A DNA stretch of 64,000 nucleotides from Stutzerimonas stutzeri (GTDB taxonomy: Bacteria; Pseudomonadota; Gammaproteobacteria; Pseudomonadales; Pseudomonadaceae). Shown here one piece after another: positions 37,525 through 47,596 of the stretch. The stretch covers positions 2,604,001 through 2,668,000 of the forward strand of contig NZ_CP073105.1 of NCBI RefSeq assembly GCF_018138085.1. The letters are read 5' to 3'. The notes under the pieces were generated by a model. That model had not been told where the DNA came from and did no database searches. It worked only from the letters and a program-made list of their open reading frames with translations. Made by a program: the position numbers and the translations under genes. Position 1 is the first letter of the stretch. Each line of letters starts with the position of its first letter.

Positions 37525-37540
37525 TGGCACGGCATTCGCT
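37525..37540 (+). promoter_or_regulatory. Sigma-54 (-24/-12) promoter of the porin gene
   Basis: TGGCACGGCATTCGCT has a perfect TGGCAC -24 element, 10-bp GG-GC spacing and TCGCT at -12. It is the best sigma-54 match found here. Transcription would begin near 37551, 44 bp before the ATG. Confidence 0.78.
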
Positions 37541-37594
37541 AAATGCTGTTGGGAACCTGGCAACCCCCCTCCAATAACAACAAAAGGAAGCACC

Positions 37595-38854
37595 ATGAAA
37601 GACCACCGCAACTTCGTCCGCAGCCTGCTCGGCATCAGTATCGCGTTGAGCATCGCCGGTCCGGCCAGCGCCGCGTTCCTCGACGACAGCAAGGCCAGCG
37701 TCGAGCTACGCAACTTCTATATGAACCGTGACTTCCGCGAGAGCGGTGCGAGCCAGTCCAAGGCCGATGAATGGGCCCAGGGCTTCATCATGAAGATCGA
37801 GTCGGGCTACACCGACGGCCCGGTCGGTTTCGGCCTCGATGCGGTCGGCCTGTTGGGCGTCAAGCTCGACTCCAGCCCGGACCGTTCCGGCACCGGCATC
37901 CTGCAGCGCGACCTGGAAACCAAGCGGGCCCAGGACGACTATGGCTCGGCCGGCCTGACAGCCAAGGCCAAGGTATCCAACACCACGCTGCATATCGGCA
38001 CGCTGCAACCGATCCTGCCGGTGGTGATGCGCAACGACAGCCGCCTGCTGCCGAACACCTACCGGGGTGCCTGGTTGCAAAGCAAGGAGATTGAAGGGCT
38101 AACGCTCGATGCCGGTAAGCTCACCGACATCAGCTACCGGGACTCCTCGGACAGCGAGGAGATGACCGTCTTCACTGGCGGTGCGCGCAACATCGTGCTT
38201 GGCAGCACCAAGACCAGCGATGAATTCCTGTTCGCCGGCGGCAAATACCAGTTCAGCCCCGAGCTGACCGCCAGCTACTACTACGGTGGCCTGGACGGCA
38301 TCTACAAGCAGCACAACACGCAACTGGTGCACGTGCTGCCGCTGGGTGACAACCAGAGCTTCAAGACCGACCTGCGCTATGTGCGCTCCACCGACGATGG
38401 CGGCAGCAACGTCGACAACAACGCCTTCGGCGCGCTGTTCACCTACAAGATCGGTGGCCACGGCTTCACCGGCGGCTACCAGAAGATGAGCGGCGACACC
38501 GGCTTCGCGTATGTCAGCGGTGGCGACAACATGCTGATCAACCTTTTGCAGATCAATGACTTCGGTAACGAAGATGAGAAGTCATGGCAGGTTCGCTACG
38601 ACTATGATTTCGCAGCGGTAGGCATTCCCGGGCTGACCCTGATGACCCGCTACGTGTCCGGTGACAACGTCAACCTGGCCGCCGGTGGTGAAGGTGAGGA
38701 GTGGGAGCGCGACACCGACATCGCCTATGTCGTGCAGAACGGTCCGCTGAAGAACTTCGGCATGAAGGTGCGCAACGCCACGGTGCGCAGCAACTTCGGC
38801 AGCGACCTCAACGAAACCCGCCTGATCCTCAGCTACACCCTGGCGCTCTGGTAA
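37595..38854 (+). CDS. OprD-family outer-membrane porin
   Basis: 419-residue porin for small carboxylates or similar nutrients. Signal peptide residues 1-26 (FVRSLLGISIALSIAGPASA), then the OprD N-terminus FLDDSKASVELRNFYMNRDF and a long run of amphipathic beta strands ending in ...LILSYTLALW with a C-terminal aromatic residue, as needed for outer-membrane insertion. ATG with AAGGAAG upstream. OprD-family channels are usually specific for one class of organic acid. The upstream sigma-54 promoter and dyads suggest it is the outer-membrane entry route for the substrate of the TRAP system, though aromatic acids are a fair alternative given the esterase and pca neighbours. Confidence 0.92.
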   Translation: MKDHRNFVRSLLGISIALSIAGPASAAFLDDSKASVELRNFYMNRDFRESGASQSKADEWAQGFIMKIESGYTDGPVGFGLDAVGLLGVKLDSSPDRSGTGILQRDLETKRAQDDYGSAGLTAKAKVSNTTLHIGTLQPILPVVMRNDSRLLPNTYRGAWLQSKEIEGLTLDAGKLTDISYRDSSDSEEMTVFTGGARNIVLGSTKTSDEFLFAGGKYQFSPELTASYYYGGLDGIYKQHNTQLVHVLPLGDNQSFKTDLRYVRSTDDGGSNVDNNAFGALFTYKIGGHGFTGGYQKMSGDTGFAYVSGGDNMLINLLQINDFGNEDEKSWQVRYDYDFAAVGIPGLTLMTRYVSGDNVNLAAGGEGEEWERDTDIAYVVQNGPLKNFGMKVRNATVRSNFGSDLNETRLILSYTLALW

Positions 38855-38898
38855 ACCCAGGCGCCTGTTTACCGCAACACCTCCTCGTTGATCCTTTT

Positions 38899-38922
38899 AC
38901 CGGGCCTGTGGCCCGGTTCTTT
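38899..38922 (+). terminator. Rho-independent terminator after the porin gene
   Basis: Perfect 8-bp stem ACCGGGCC / GGCCCGGT with a TGT loop and trailing TCTTT. It ends 1 base into the convergent pcaD 3' region. Confidence 0.85.
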
Positions 38923-39733
38923 ATTGGATCGGCGCAGCAGCCGCATCTGCACAGAGAAAATCCAGCACCGGTCGGGTGAAGGCCTCACCCGCCTCGACAT
39001 TCGACAGATGAGCGGTTTCAAGCTCGATCAGCTGTGCCTCGGTGACCCGCGCCTCGATGAAGCGCCCATGTTCGACCGTCGTGACCGGGTCCCTGCTGCC
39101 ACAGACGATCAGCGTCGGTACCTTGATCGCCCCCAGCTGATCACGGTAGTCGGCGTCGCGCACGGCCGCGCAGTTGGCGGCGTATCCGGCGGGCGACGTA
39201 CTGGCGATCATCTGGGTGATGCGATCGACCTCCACCGGATGCTGTCCTGCGAAGCCGGGCGTGAACCAGCGTGCAACAGAGCCGTCACGCATGTCGCGCA
39301 TGGCCTGTTCACCGCCGCGCAGCACTCCATCGATACGCTCGTTCCAGACATCGTCGGTGCCGATCTTCGCGCCGGTGTTGCAGATCACCAGCCGCGTCAG
39401 CCGCTCGCCAGCATTGATGCCCAGCCACTGGCCGACCAAACCGCCCATGGACAGGCCACAGAAGGCGAAACGATCGATCGTCAAGGCATCGACCAGATCG
39501 AGCACGTCCCGCCCGAGCTGCTCGATGCTGTACGGGCCGGGCGTGACGGACGAACCGCCGTGCCCGCGGGTGTCATAGCGCAGGACGCGGAAATGCTCGC
39601 TGAAGGCCGGCACCTGCGCGTCCCACATATCGAGCGTGGTGCCCAGCGAGTTGGACAGCACCAGAACCGGCGCATCGACCGCGCCATCGAGACGGTAATG
39701 CAGTTCGCCATCGGCGAGTGTGACGCTGGGCAT
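38921..39733 (-). CDS. pcaD: 3-oxoadipate enol-lactonase
   Basis: Hydrolyses 3-oxoadipate enol-lactone to 3-oxoadipate in the beta-ketoadipate pathway. 270 residues, alpha/beta hydrolase: SNSLGTTLDMWDAQVPAFSE, RYDTRGHGGSSVTPGPYSIE, nucleophile elbow FCGLSMGGLVGQWLG, acid region CGSRDPVTTVEHG and final His in AHLSNVEAGEAF. The ATG at 39733 has AGGAGG five bases upstream. It lies downstream of pcaF on the same strand, separated by a repeat-rich 389-bp gap, so it may have its own promoter. Confidence 0.93.
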   Translation of the reverse strand: MPSVTLADGELHYRLDGAVDAPVLVLSNSLGTTLDMWDAQVPAFSEHFRVLRYDTRGHGGSSVTPGPYSIEQLGRDVLDLVDALTIDRFAFCGLSMGGLVGQWLGINAGERLTRLVICNTGAKIGTDDVWNERIDGVLRGGEQAMRDMRDGSVARWFTPGFAGQHPVEVDRITQMIASTSPAGYAANCAAVRDADYRDQLGAIKVPTLIVCGSRDPVTTVEHGRFIEARVTEAQLIELETAHLSNVEAGEAFTRPVLDFLCADAAAAPIQ

Positions 39734-39775
39734 TGGAACCTCCTGAATAAAATCGAATGACAGATGCAGATGAGC

Positions 39776-40054
39776 TGACCAGCTGGTGGGCTGAAGTTCA
39801 TCCTGCAACGCTGACTGGTCGGTGGGCTGAAGCCCGCCCTTCAGGGCTGGTCGATAAGGGTGGGCTTGAGCCCACCAATGGCGAGCGTTCTCCCCGTTAT
39901 GCTGGGCTGAAGCGGAGCGCAGCCCGGCCCAATCCTACTGAGTGGCCTGACCCGGCTTCTCTGAAAAGATCGCAGTCAAGACCGCTCCCACACACGAGCG
40001 CGCATAGCCTTAAGCGCAGTCACCAACCCCGTGGGAGCGGTCCTGACCGCGAAT
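39776..40054. repeat. Repeat cluster between pcaD and pcaF
   Basis: Two repeat types fill this gap. GGTGGGCTGAAGC-type elements lie at about 39785-39935 (for example GGTGGGCTGAAGCCCGCCC and GGGCTGAAGCGGAGCGCAGC), related to the copy near 9490. A REP pair follows at 39969-40054: GTCAAGACCGCTCCCAC and, inverted, GTGGGAGCGGTCCTGACCGC. No gene is visible here. Confidence 0.7.
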
Positions 40055-40122
40055 GGCAGCGGATGGGCTTTTAGCCCACCAGCCCCTGGCGGCGTTCTGC
40101 CTCAGCCCACCAAGGCTAGACG

Positions 40123-41324
<1,202 letters not shown>

Positions 41325-41328
<4 letters not shown>

Positions 41329-42119
41329 TCGTCACCTCCAGATTGTCCGTGGGCGGCGGCGGTGCGGGCCTCGAGGGCGCGCAGAGCCTCCAGTTCGGTC
41401 TCGGTGGGCGGTGAGGTTTCGCCGACGTTGTCAGCAAAGCGGATCGCCCAGCCCGTGTTCTCGCTCACTTGCTCGCGGGTCACGCCCGGGTGCAGCGACG
41501 TCACCACGAATTCATTGGACCCGGCTTCCGGCTCCATGATGCACAGGTCGGTGATGATGCCCACCGGCCCCTGCCCCGGCAGCCCGAGCTGCTTGCGGTG
41601 GTCACCGCCCTTGCCATGGCCGACCGAGGTGATGAACGCCAGCTTGTCGACGAAGGTGCGGTGCGACTGCTTGAGAATGATCAGCACCTCTTTCGCCGAC
41701 CCGGCAATTTCCGGCGCGCCGCCCGCCCCTGGCAAGCGGACTTTCGGTTGGTGATAGTCGCCGATCACCGTGGTGTTGATGTTGCCGTATTTGTCGACCT
41801 GCGCCGCACCGAGAAAGCCGACGTCTATGCGCCCGCCCTGCAACCAGTAGCGGAAGATCTCGGCGGTGGGCACCACGGTGTCGGCAGTTTCGGCCAGCTC
41901 GCCATCGCCGATGGACAGCGGCAGTACCGAGGGCTTGGCACCGATGGGGCCGGACTCGTAAATCAGCACCACTTCCGGTGCATGGGTCAGGCGTGCCAGG
42001 TTTGCGGCCTTGGACGGCAGGCCGATGCCGACGAAGCAGACGCTGCCATCGCCCAGGCGGCGAGAGGCGGCGACGGTCATCATTTCGCTGGTGCTGTAGT
42101 TATTGGCGTGAACACTCAT
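41325..42119 (-). CDS. pcaJ: 3-oxoadipate CoA-transferase, subunit B
   Basis: Catalytic subunit of succinyl-CoA:3-oxoadipate CoA-transferase. 264 residues. [20 protein letters not shown] is followed by the active-site [11 protein letters not shown] (Glu55). The ATG at 42119 overlaps the pcaI stop (TGATG), the sign of coupled translation of the two subunits; a GTG one codon earlier is also in frame. Paired with pcaI, and distinct in sequence from the two acetoacetate-type transferases in the window. Confidence 0.94.
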
Positions 42120-42976
42120 CACTTGGCCTCCTGCTGCGCGGCCAGCTTGGCCTGGAACGCGGAAAAGTCTTCGGTGCCGCGGATGAATTCATCGACCCAT
42201 GCGTTGAAGGCGTCGCGATCCCGGGCAATCGGATCCCAGCGCTGATAGAAGCGGTTGTCACGCTCGTAATAGCCATGGGCGTAGGATGGATGGGCGCCGC
42301 CCGGCACCAGGCAAATCGCGCTCAGCGCCCAGGTCGGCAGCACACAGGCGTTCATCGGTGCCTGCAGGTCATCGACGATCTCTTCGACGGTGACGATGCA
42401 GCGCTTGGCGGCCAGTGCGGCCTCCTTCTGCACACCGAGAATCCCGGCGATCAGCACGTTGCCCTTGCGGTCGGCCTTCTGCGCGTGGATCACCGTCACA
42501 TCGGGGCGCACGCTGGGCACGGCGGCCAACTGCTCACCGTTGAAGGGGCATTCGATGAACTTGATCATCGGGTTGACTTTCGGCAGGTCAGAGCCGAGGT
42601 AAGCCCGCAACACGGCGAACGGCAGGCCGGAGGCACCGGCAACGTAGGCGTTGGCCAGGTCGGCGTGGCTGTGTTCCTGGACTTCGAGTGGGTGCGGCCA
42701 CTGCTTCTCCACCGCGTCGCGCAGACGATGCAGCGAGCCAACGCCCGGATTTCCGCCCCAGGAAAACACCAGCTTCTTCGCGCAACCGGCGCCGATCAGC
42801 AAGTCATAGACCAGGTCGGGCGTCATGCGCACCAGGGTCAGGTCCTTCTTGTTCTGACGGATGAGTTCGTGAGCGGCAGCGGTGGGAATCAGGTGGGTAA
42901 AGCCTTCAAGGGCGACGGTATCCCCGTCGCTGACGAAGCGATCGATTGCTTCGTTCAGGGGTAGCAGCTGGGCCAT
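42119..42976 (-). CDS. pcaI: 3-oxoadipate CoA-transferase, subunit A
   Basis: Alpha subunit of succinyl-CoA:3-oxoadipate CoA-transferase. 285 residues with the PcaI-type segments VALEGFTHLIPTAAAHELIR, VFSWGGNPGVGSLHRLRDAV, EEHSHADLANAYVAGASGLP and VQKEAALAAKRCIVTVEEIV. First gene of the pcaIJF operon; the 169-bp promoter region holds two PcaR-like boxes at 43059-43092. Confidence 0.95.
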   Translation of the reverse strand: MAQLLPLNEAIDRFVSDGDTVALEGFTHLIPTAAAHELIRQNKKDLTLVRMTPDLVYDLLIGAGCAKKLVFSWGGNPGVGSLHRLRDAVEKQWPHPLEVQEHSHADLANAYVAGASGLPFAVLRAYLGSDLPKVNPMIKFIECPFNGEQLAAVPSVRPDVTVIHAQKADRKGNVLIAGILGVQKEAALAAKRCIVTVEEIVDDLQAPMNACVLPTWALSAICLVPGGAHPSYAHGYYERDNRFYQRWDPIARDRDAFNAWVDEFIRGTEDFSAFQAKLAAQQEAK

Positions 42977-43058
42977 GGGTCATGTCTCGTATTGATGTCC
43001 TAATCACGAACGAATCCGCGTCTGGGACGAACACTAAACATCGAGTCCGCATGGAACA

Positions 43059-43092
43059 ATCCGATAATCGCATCATCGTGCGGTTATCGAAC
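43059..43092. promoter_or_regulatory. PcaR-type operator upstream of pcaI
   Basis: Two facing 15-bp boxes: ATCCGATAATCGCAT on the plus strand (43059-43073) and GTTCGATAACCGCAC on the minus strand (43078-43092). The second differs from the P. putida PcaR box (GTTCGATAATCGCAC, recalled from the literature) at one base. They lie about 85-115 bp before the pcaI ATG, where PcaR activates with 3-oxoadipate. Confidence 0.75.
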
Positions 43093-43145
43093 AACATCTT
43101 ATGCTCAGGGGCTTCATCGCTGCCGCAGACTTCGCCAGGGGTCGA

Positions 43146-43988
43146 TCAATGGAACAAGCGCGTGCTCAGTTCCTTGCTCGCTTCCAGCAAAACCGGGAGG
43201 AAGCGCGTCTCCAGCTCCTGCTTGGACACCCGGCTCGCGTGGGTGCCAACATTGAGTGCCGCGAGCACCTGGCCGGCAGAGTCCTTCAGCGGCACGGCCA
43301 GCGAACGCAGGCCGACTTCCAGTTCCTGATCGATGATCACCCAGCCCTGCTGCCGAATGTCCTCGATGGATGCTCGTATGGCCTCCGGCGTGTGCAGCGT
43401 GCGGCTGGTCTTGATTTGCAGATTGGCGTGTTCCAGATAGTCCGCCAGCGCCGCATCGTCCAGCGCAGCCAGCAGAATCCGCCCCATGGACGTGCAATAG
43501 GCCGGCAGCCGGCTGCCCACGCTGAGATCGACGGAAATCAAGCGCTGCGGCGTGGCCGAACGTGCCACGTAAAGCACTTCGTCGCCCTCCAGGGTCGCCA
43601 TGGAGCATGCTTCGTGGAGTTGGTCGCTGAGGCGGTCGAGAATCGGCTGTGCAGTGACCGCCAGTGGCGTCGAGGAGAGGTAGGCGTGGCCGAGCGTGAG
43701 CACCTTGGGCAGCAGCGAATAGGTGCGGCCGTCGGTGGTGGCGTAGCCGAGTTTGATCAGCGTGTGCAGACAACGGCGCACCGCCGCGCGGGGGATTTCC
43801 GTGCGATGGCTGATCTGCGCGATGGTCAGGTGGCGCTTGCGCTCCTGGAACGCATGAATCACCGCCAAGCCTCTCGCCAACGAGGTCATGAAGTTCGGGT
43901 CACCGGTCAGCGCTTCGATTCGCTTGGCCGGCGACGCAATGATGGCCGGCGCCATCGGGACACTACGAGAGCGAGATTCGTCGTTCAT
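43146..43988 (-). CDS. pcaR: IclR-family regulator of beta-ketoadipate genes
   Basis: 280 residues: N-terminal winged HTH (LTIAQISHRTEIPRAAVRRC, about residues 50-80) and a C-terminal IclR effector domain (GSRLPAYCTSMGRILLAALD, GLRSLAVPLKDSAGQVLAAL). PcaR responds to 3-oxoadipate and activates pca genes. The sequence, the pcaIJF neighbours and the matching operators support the name. Gene order pcaR > pcaI, all on the minus strand. A box-like site upstream at 44016-44030 suggests autoregulation. Confidence 0.93.
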   Translation of the reverse strand: MNDESRSRSVPMAPAIIASPAKRIEALTGDPNFMTSLARGLAVIHAFQERKRHLTIAQISHRTEIPRAAVRRCLHTLIKLGYATTDGRTYSLLPKVLTLGHAYLSSTPLAVTAQPILDRLSDQLHEACSMATLEGDEVLYVARSATPQRLISVDLSVGSRLPAYCTSMGRILLAALDDAALADYLEHANLQIKTSRTLHTPEAIRASIEDIRQQGWVIIDQELEVGLRSLAVPLKDSAGQVLAALNVGTHASRVSKQELETRFLPVLLEASKELSTRLFH

Positions 43989-44015
43989 GGGCGGACTGCC
44001 TGGTCGGTAAACGGT

Positions 44016-44030
44016 GTTCGATTATCGTCC
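44016..44030. promoter_or_regulatory. PcaR-like box upstream of pcaR
   Basis: GTTCGATTATCGTCC differs from GTTCGATAATCGCAC at three positions and lies 28 bp before the pcaR start codon. Probably an autoregulatory site. The rest of the 294-bp gap to 44282 shows nothing that I can name. Confidence 0.55.
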
Positions 44031-44282
44031 AGCTGACCGGTAATCGCAAAAAGGCGCCTAAGCCGGCCCGTCTGCGCATAAACAGCCGAGTTACAGCAAT
44101 TGCGGCTGAACAAAGCTGTGCCGATCCGTTTGTTGCAGCACAGCGACACGGCGGCCCGGTGAGTACCGAGCGCCACGACAACCCGCAGGGAGAGGCGGAA
44201 TCAGCGCACCTGTAGCACTCGCCTTGCACGGGCATGCGGAGCAACCGAGCCGGGCTGATCGGCGCCGGTCGCGAGCTGACGC

Positions 44283-46214
44283 TCAGGGGTGGTTCACCAC
44301 GCTGGTGATGCGCTGGGCCAGGGTAGCCTGATCGAACGGCTTGCCGAGCCGGGGAAGCCGTCCGGCCGCGCCGCTCAGCTTGTCGGCGTAGCCGGTGGCC
44401 AGGATTACCGGTAACGCCGGATAGCGATGCCGGATGACCTCTGCCAGCTGAGAACCGGTCATATGGGGCATGGCCTGATCGGTCAGCACCAGCTGGACCT
44501 TCTGCTGCGCCAGCACGTCCAGCGCCTGCTCCGCCGAGCTGGCCTCGACCACATCGCAGCCGAGGTCCTCGAGCATCGCGGCGATCGTCATCAGCACCAG
44601 CGGGTCGTCATCGACCGCCAGCACCTTGAGTGCGACCGGCGCCTGCGGCTCGGGCGCGGGCAGCGGTACAGGTTCGACGGGCTCTGCGGCTTGCGCCGCG
44701 ATCGGTAGCCATAGCTCGGCGGTCGTCCCCTGCCCCTTCGCGCTCTTGAGCACCAGCCGGCCACCCGACTGCGCGGCGAGGCCATGGATCATCGAGAGCC
44801 CCAATCCGGTGCCCTTGCCAACACCCTTGGTGGTGAAGAATGGCTCCATCGCCTGCTCGAGCGTCGCCTCGTCCATGCCTTGGCCATCATCCGTCAGGGC
44901 CAGGCGAAGGTAGTCGCCGGGTTCCAAGGGGCCTTCCCTCGACTCGAGCCGGTGTTCACGTGCGGAGATGATGACGCTACCACCGTCCGGCATGGCGTCC
45001 CTGGCATTCACCGCCAGATTGAGCAGCGCCATCTCGACCTGGTTGACGTCTGCCAGCACGGGTCTGAGCGACAGCGGGAAGTGGGTCTCGATCTGAATAT
45101 GGGGCCCGAGCGACTGACGCAGCAAGTCGGCCATCCCGCGCACCAAGGCGGGCACGTCGACCAGTTCGAGATGGAGCTGCTGGCGCCGCGCAAACGCCAG
45201 CATGCGCTGGGACAGGGAGATACCGCGTTGCGCGCCGCGGATGGCGTTGTCCAGCAACGGGACGACGGTCGGATCATCCGCAACCCGTCGGCGTACGATC
45301 TCCAGCGCACCCAGAACCGCCATGAGCAGGTTGTTGTAATCGTGGGCGATACCGCCGGTAAGCCGGCCGAGGGATTCCATCTTCTGCGATTGGAACAGCG
45401 CCTCTCGCGCCTTTTCCAAGGCGCGCTGTGCCTCGACGCTCTCGGTGATATCGCGGGTAACCTTGGCGAAGCCGATCAGCGTGCCCGTATCGCTGCGGAT
45501 AGGGTCCACCACCACGCTCGCCCAGAAGCGCGAACCGTCCTTGCGCACCCGCCAGCCCTGGCTCTCGAACCGCCCTTCGCGCAGTGCCGTGTCGAGCCCG
45601 CGCTGGGGCGCGCCGTCTCGCCGGTCCTCGTCAGTGAAGAAAACCGAATAGTGACGGCCGATGATTTCGTCCGGTAGATAGCCCTTGATGCGCTGCGCGC
45701 CCATGTTCCAGTTGGTCACCAAGCCGGTCGGGTCGAGCATGTAGATCGCATAATCGGTGACGCCCTGCACCAGCAAACGAAACTGCTGCTCGCTCTGCTT
45801 CAGCGACTCCTCCGCCAGCTTGCGCTCGGTCAGGTCGCGGGTAATCTTGGCGAAGCCGAGCAAGCTGCCATCCGGCGTCCAGATCGGGTCGACCACCACG
45901 TGGCACCAGAACCGCGTGCCGTCGTTGCGTACACGCCAGCCCTCCCCCTCGAAGCGCCCTTCGGTGATCGCCGTATCCAGGGTCTTCTGCGGCATCCCTG
46001 CAGCACGGTCTTCGTCGGTATAAAAGCGGGAGAAGTGCTGACCCAGGATGTCGGCTTCGGCGTATCCCTTGAAGCGTTTGGCACCGGCATTCCAGCTAGC
46101 GACGCGGCCGTCGGCATCAAGCATGTAGATTGCGTAATCGGTGATTGCATCGATCAGCAGGCGATATCGATCTTGCTCGCGCATCGGTGCATCCATAGAC
46201 GCGGCCTGTTGCAT
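44283..46214 (-). CDS. PAS-PAS hybrid sensor histidine kinase
   Basis: 643 residues, no membrane helix, so a cytoplasmic sensor. Two tandem PAS/PAC units (about residues 14-130 and 140-255) are so alike (YAIYMLDADGRVASWNAGAK and YAIYMLDPTGLVTNWNMGAQ) that one was probably copied from the other. A HisKA region with His291 (GIAHDYNNLL) follows, then an HATPase domain (MALLNLAVNARDAMPDGG, GKGTGLGLSMIHGLAAQSGG) and a C-terminal receiver with Asp579 (VLTDQAMP) and the FDQATL end. No partner regulator is adjacent. Output unknown. Confidence 0.93.
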   Translation of the reverse strand: MQQAASMDAPMREQDRYRLLIDAITDYAIYMLDADGRVASWNAGAKRFKGYAEADILGQHFSRFYTDEDRAAGMPQKTLDTAITEGRFEGEGWRVRNDGTRFWCHVVVDPIWTPDGSLLGFAKITRDLTERKLAEESLKQSEQQFRLLVQGVTDYAIYMLDPTGLVTNWNMGAQRIKGYLPDEIIGRHYSVFFTDEDRRDGAPQRGLDTALREGRFESQGWRVRKDGSRFWASVVVDPIRSDTGTLIGFAKVTRDITESVEAQRALEKAREALFQSQKMESLGRLTGGIAHDYNNLLMAVLGALEIVRRRVADDPTVVPLLDNAIRGAQRGISLSQRMLAFARRQQLHLELVDVPALVRGMADLLRQSLGPHIQIETHFPLSLRPVLADVNQVEMALLNLAVNARDAMPDGGSVIISAREHRLESREGPLEPGDYLRLALTDDGQGMDEATLEQAMEPFFTTKGVGKGTGLGLSMIHGLAAQSGGRLVLKSAKGQGTTAELWLPIAAQAAEPVEPVPLPAPEPQAPVALKVLAVDDDPLVLMTIAAMLEDLGCDVVEASSAEQALDVLAQQKVQLVLTDQAMPHMTGSQLAEVIRHRYPALPVILATGYADKLSGAAGRLPRLGKPFDQATLAQRITSVVNHP

Positions 46215-46547
46215 GAATATATCCAGCCGAGTGATTTAGTCGGGATTATGACCAGCAAGGCGCAGAAAAGAAAATCACCGCAGCGCCGTATGTCACAGAC
46301 CGTTCGATCAATCGGAACGTGCCCTACGAGTTGGCACAAGCCGTCTAGCCCTGTGGCCCGAGAAACCCCAGCAGGGGCTGATTCCGCCGTTGGGGATCGA
46401 TGAGGAACCCGCTCGGTGTCGGTCGCCGGAGAGCGCCACACGAAGTCCATCATGGCCTTGATCCAAGGCACATATCGGCGACGAGCGGTTGCGACGCGTT
46501 GGATCGCGCCCGTGCAAATCGATGACTGAACGAGATCGGTCCGGTCG
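46215..46547. other. 333-bp gap without a visible gene
   Basis: It lies between the start of the hybrid kinase gene and the 3' end of the LysR gene, so it should carry the kinase promoter. I see no convincing coding frame, repeat or operator. Confidence 0.5.
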
Positions 46548-47447
46548 CTATGTAGCCCTAACCGGATAGCCCGTGGACGCACGCAACGTGTCAGCGATGG
46601 CCTGCGCGGCCACCGAAAGTTCGTGTCCGGGTTTGGTAAGAATGCCTACCGGTTTCTCGATCACCGGATCGCCAAGCGCGACACAGCTGGCGCCGAGCTC
46701 GAGCATCTGCTCGCGGCACAGCGCCGGCACGGCGCTGACACCCAGGCCGCTGGCGACCATCCGCCCTACCGTCGCCAGCTGATGGCTCTCGAACTGAACC
46801 GGCAGTTGGCGGCCGCGCGGTCGCAAGTGGTCCTCGAGCATGACGCGCACGGTCGAGGGGCGCTGGAGGGTGATGAAGGGATGCTCGAGCAAGGCGCTCC
46901 AGCTGACCTCAGCCTGGCTCGCCAGGGCCGAACCGGCTGGCACCACCGCGACGAACCGATCGATGTACAGCGGCGTGAAGCTCAGCGGCATGCTGGGTTC
47001 GGGCTCGAAGGCGATGCCGATTTCCACCTGCCGGTCACGAACCATTTCCATCACCTGCTCGTTGATCACGTCGTGCACGGTGACGCTGATCGAGGGGTAG
47101 CGGTCGCGAAACGTGCGCAGCACGGCCGGCAGCAGGTTACCGGCGAAGGATGGCATCGAGGCCAACGCCACCCGGCCCTGGCGCAAGGTGAAGCGCTGGC
47201 GCAGCTCGTCCTCGGCGTTATCCCAATCGGCCAGCAGCCGGCGCGCCAGCGGCAACAGCGCCTCGCCTTCGGGCGTCAGGCTGACGGCCCGCGTTGTGCG
47301 GCTGAACAGGCGACCACCCAGCCCGTCCTCCAACGCCTTGATGGTAAGGCTCAGCGCCGATTGGGAGAGGTGCAGCCGTTCGCACGCCTGGGCGAAGCTC
47401 AGCGTCTGCGACACTGCGAGAAAGGCGCGAAGTTGTTTGACGGTCAT
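46548..47447 (-). CDS. LysR-family regulator, DhcR-like by position
   Basis: 299 residues from the ATG at 47447 (GGAG upstream); HTH MTVKQLRAFLAVSQTLSFAQ, ACERLHLSQSALSLTIKALE, then an effector domain with TVKQLR-type CbbR/CysB-like features. It is divergent from the dhcA gene, exactly as PA1998 (dhcR) is from dhcA in P. aeruginosa, where it activates carnitine-derived dehydrocarnitine use. An AT-rich stretch at about 47505-47550 between the two genes is the probable binding and promoter region. Confidence 0.85.
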   Translation of the reverse strand: MTVKQLRAFLAVSQTLSFAQACERLHLSQSALSLTIKALEDGLGGRLFSRTTRAVSLTPEGEALLPLARRLLADWDNAEDELRQRFTLRQGRVALASMPSFAGNLLPAVLRTFRDRYPSISVTVHDVINEQVMEMVRDRQVEIGIAFEPEPSMPLSFTPLYIDRFVAVVPAGSALASQAEVSWSALLEHPFITLQRPSTVRVMLEDHLRPRGRQLPVQFESHQLATVGRMVASGLGVSAVPALCREQMLELGASCVALGDPVIEKPVGILTKPGHELSVAAQAIADTLRASTGYPVRAT

Positions 47448-47596
47448 CGGATCGGCTCCGCAAGGGATCGGCGAGGCGCTGCGGCGCTCTTTGTTTCGAT
47501 TTATCAATCAATATCGCTTAAAAATCAACTTAACAAATCCACGCCACAGAGGAAGACTCGGAATCACTGGTCTCAAACAACAAGAAGGAAGGCTTT

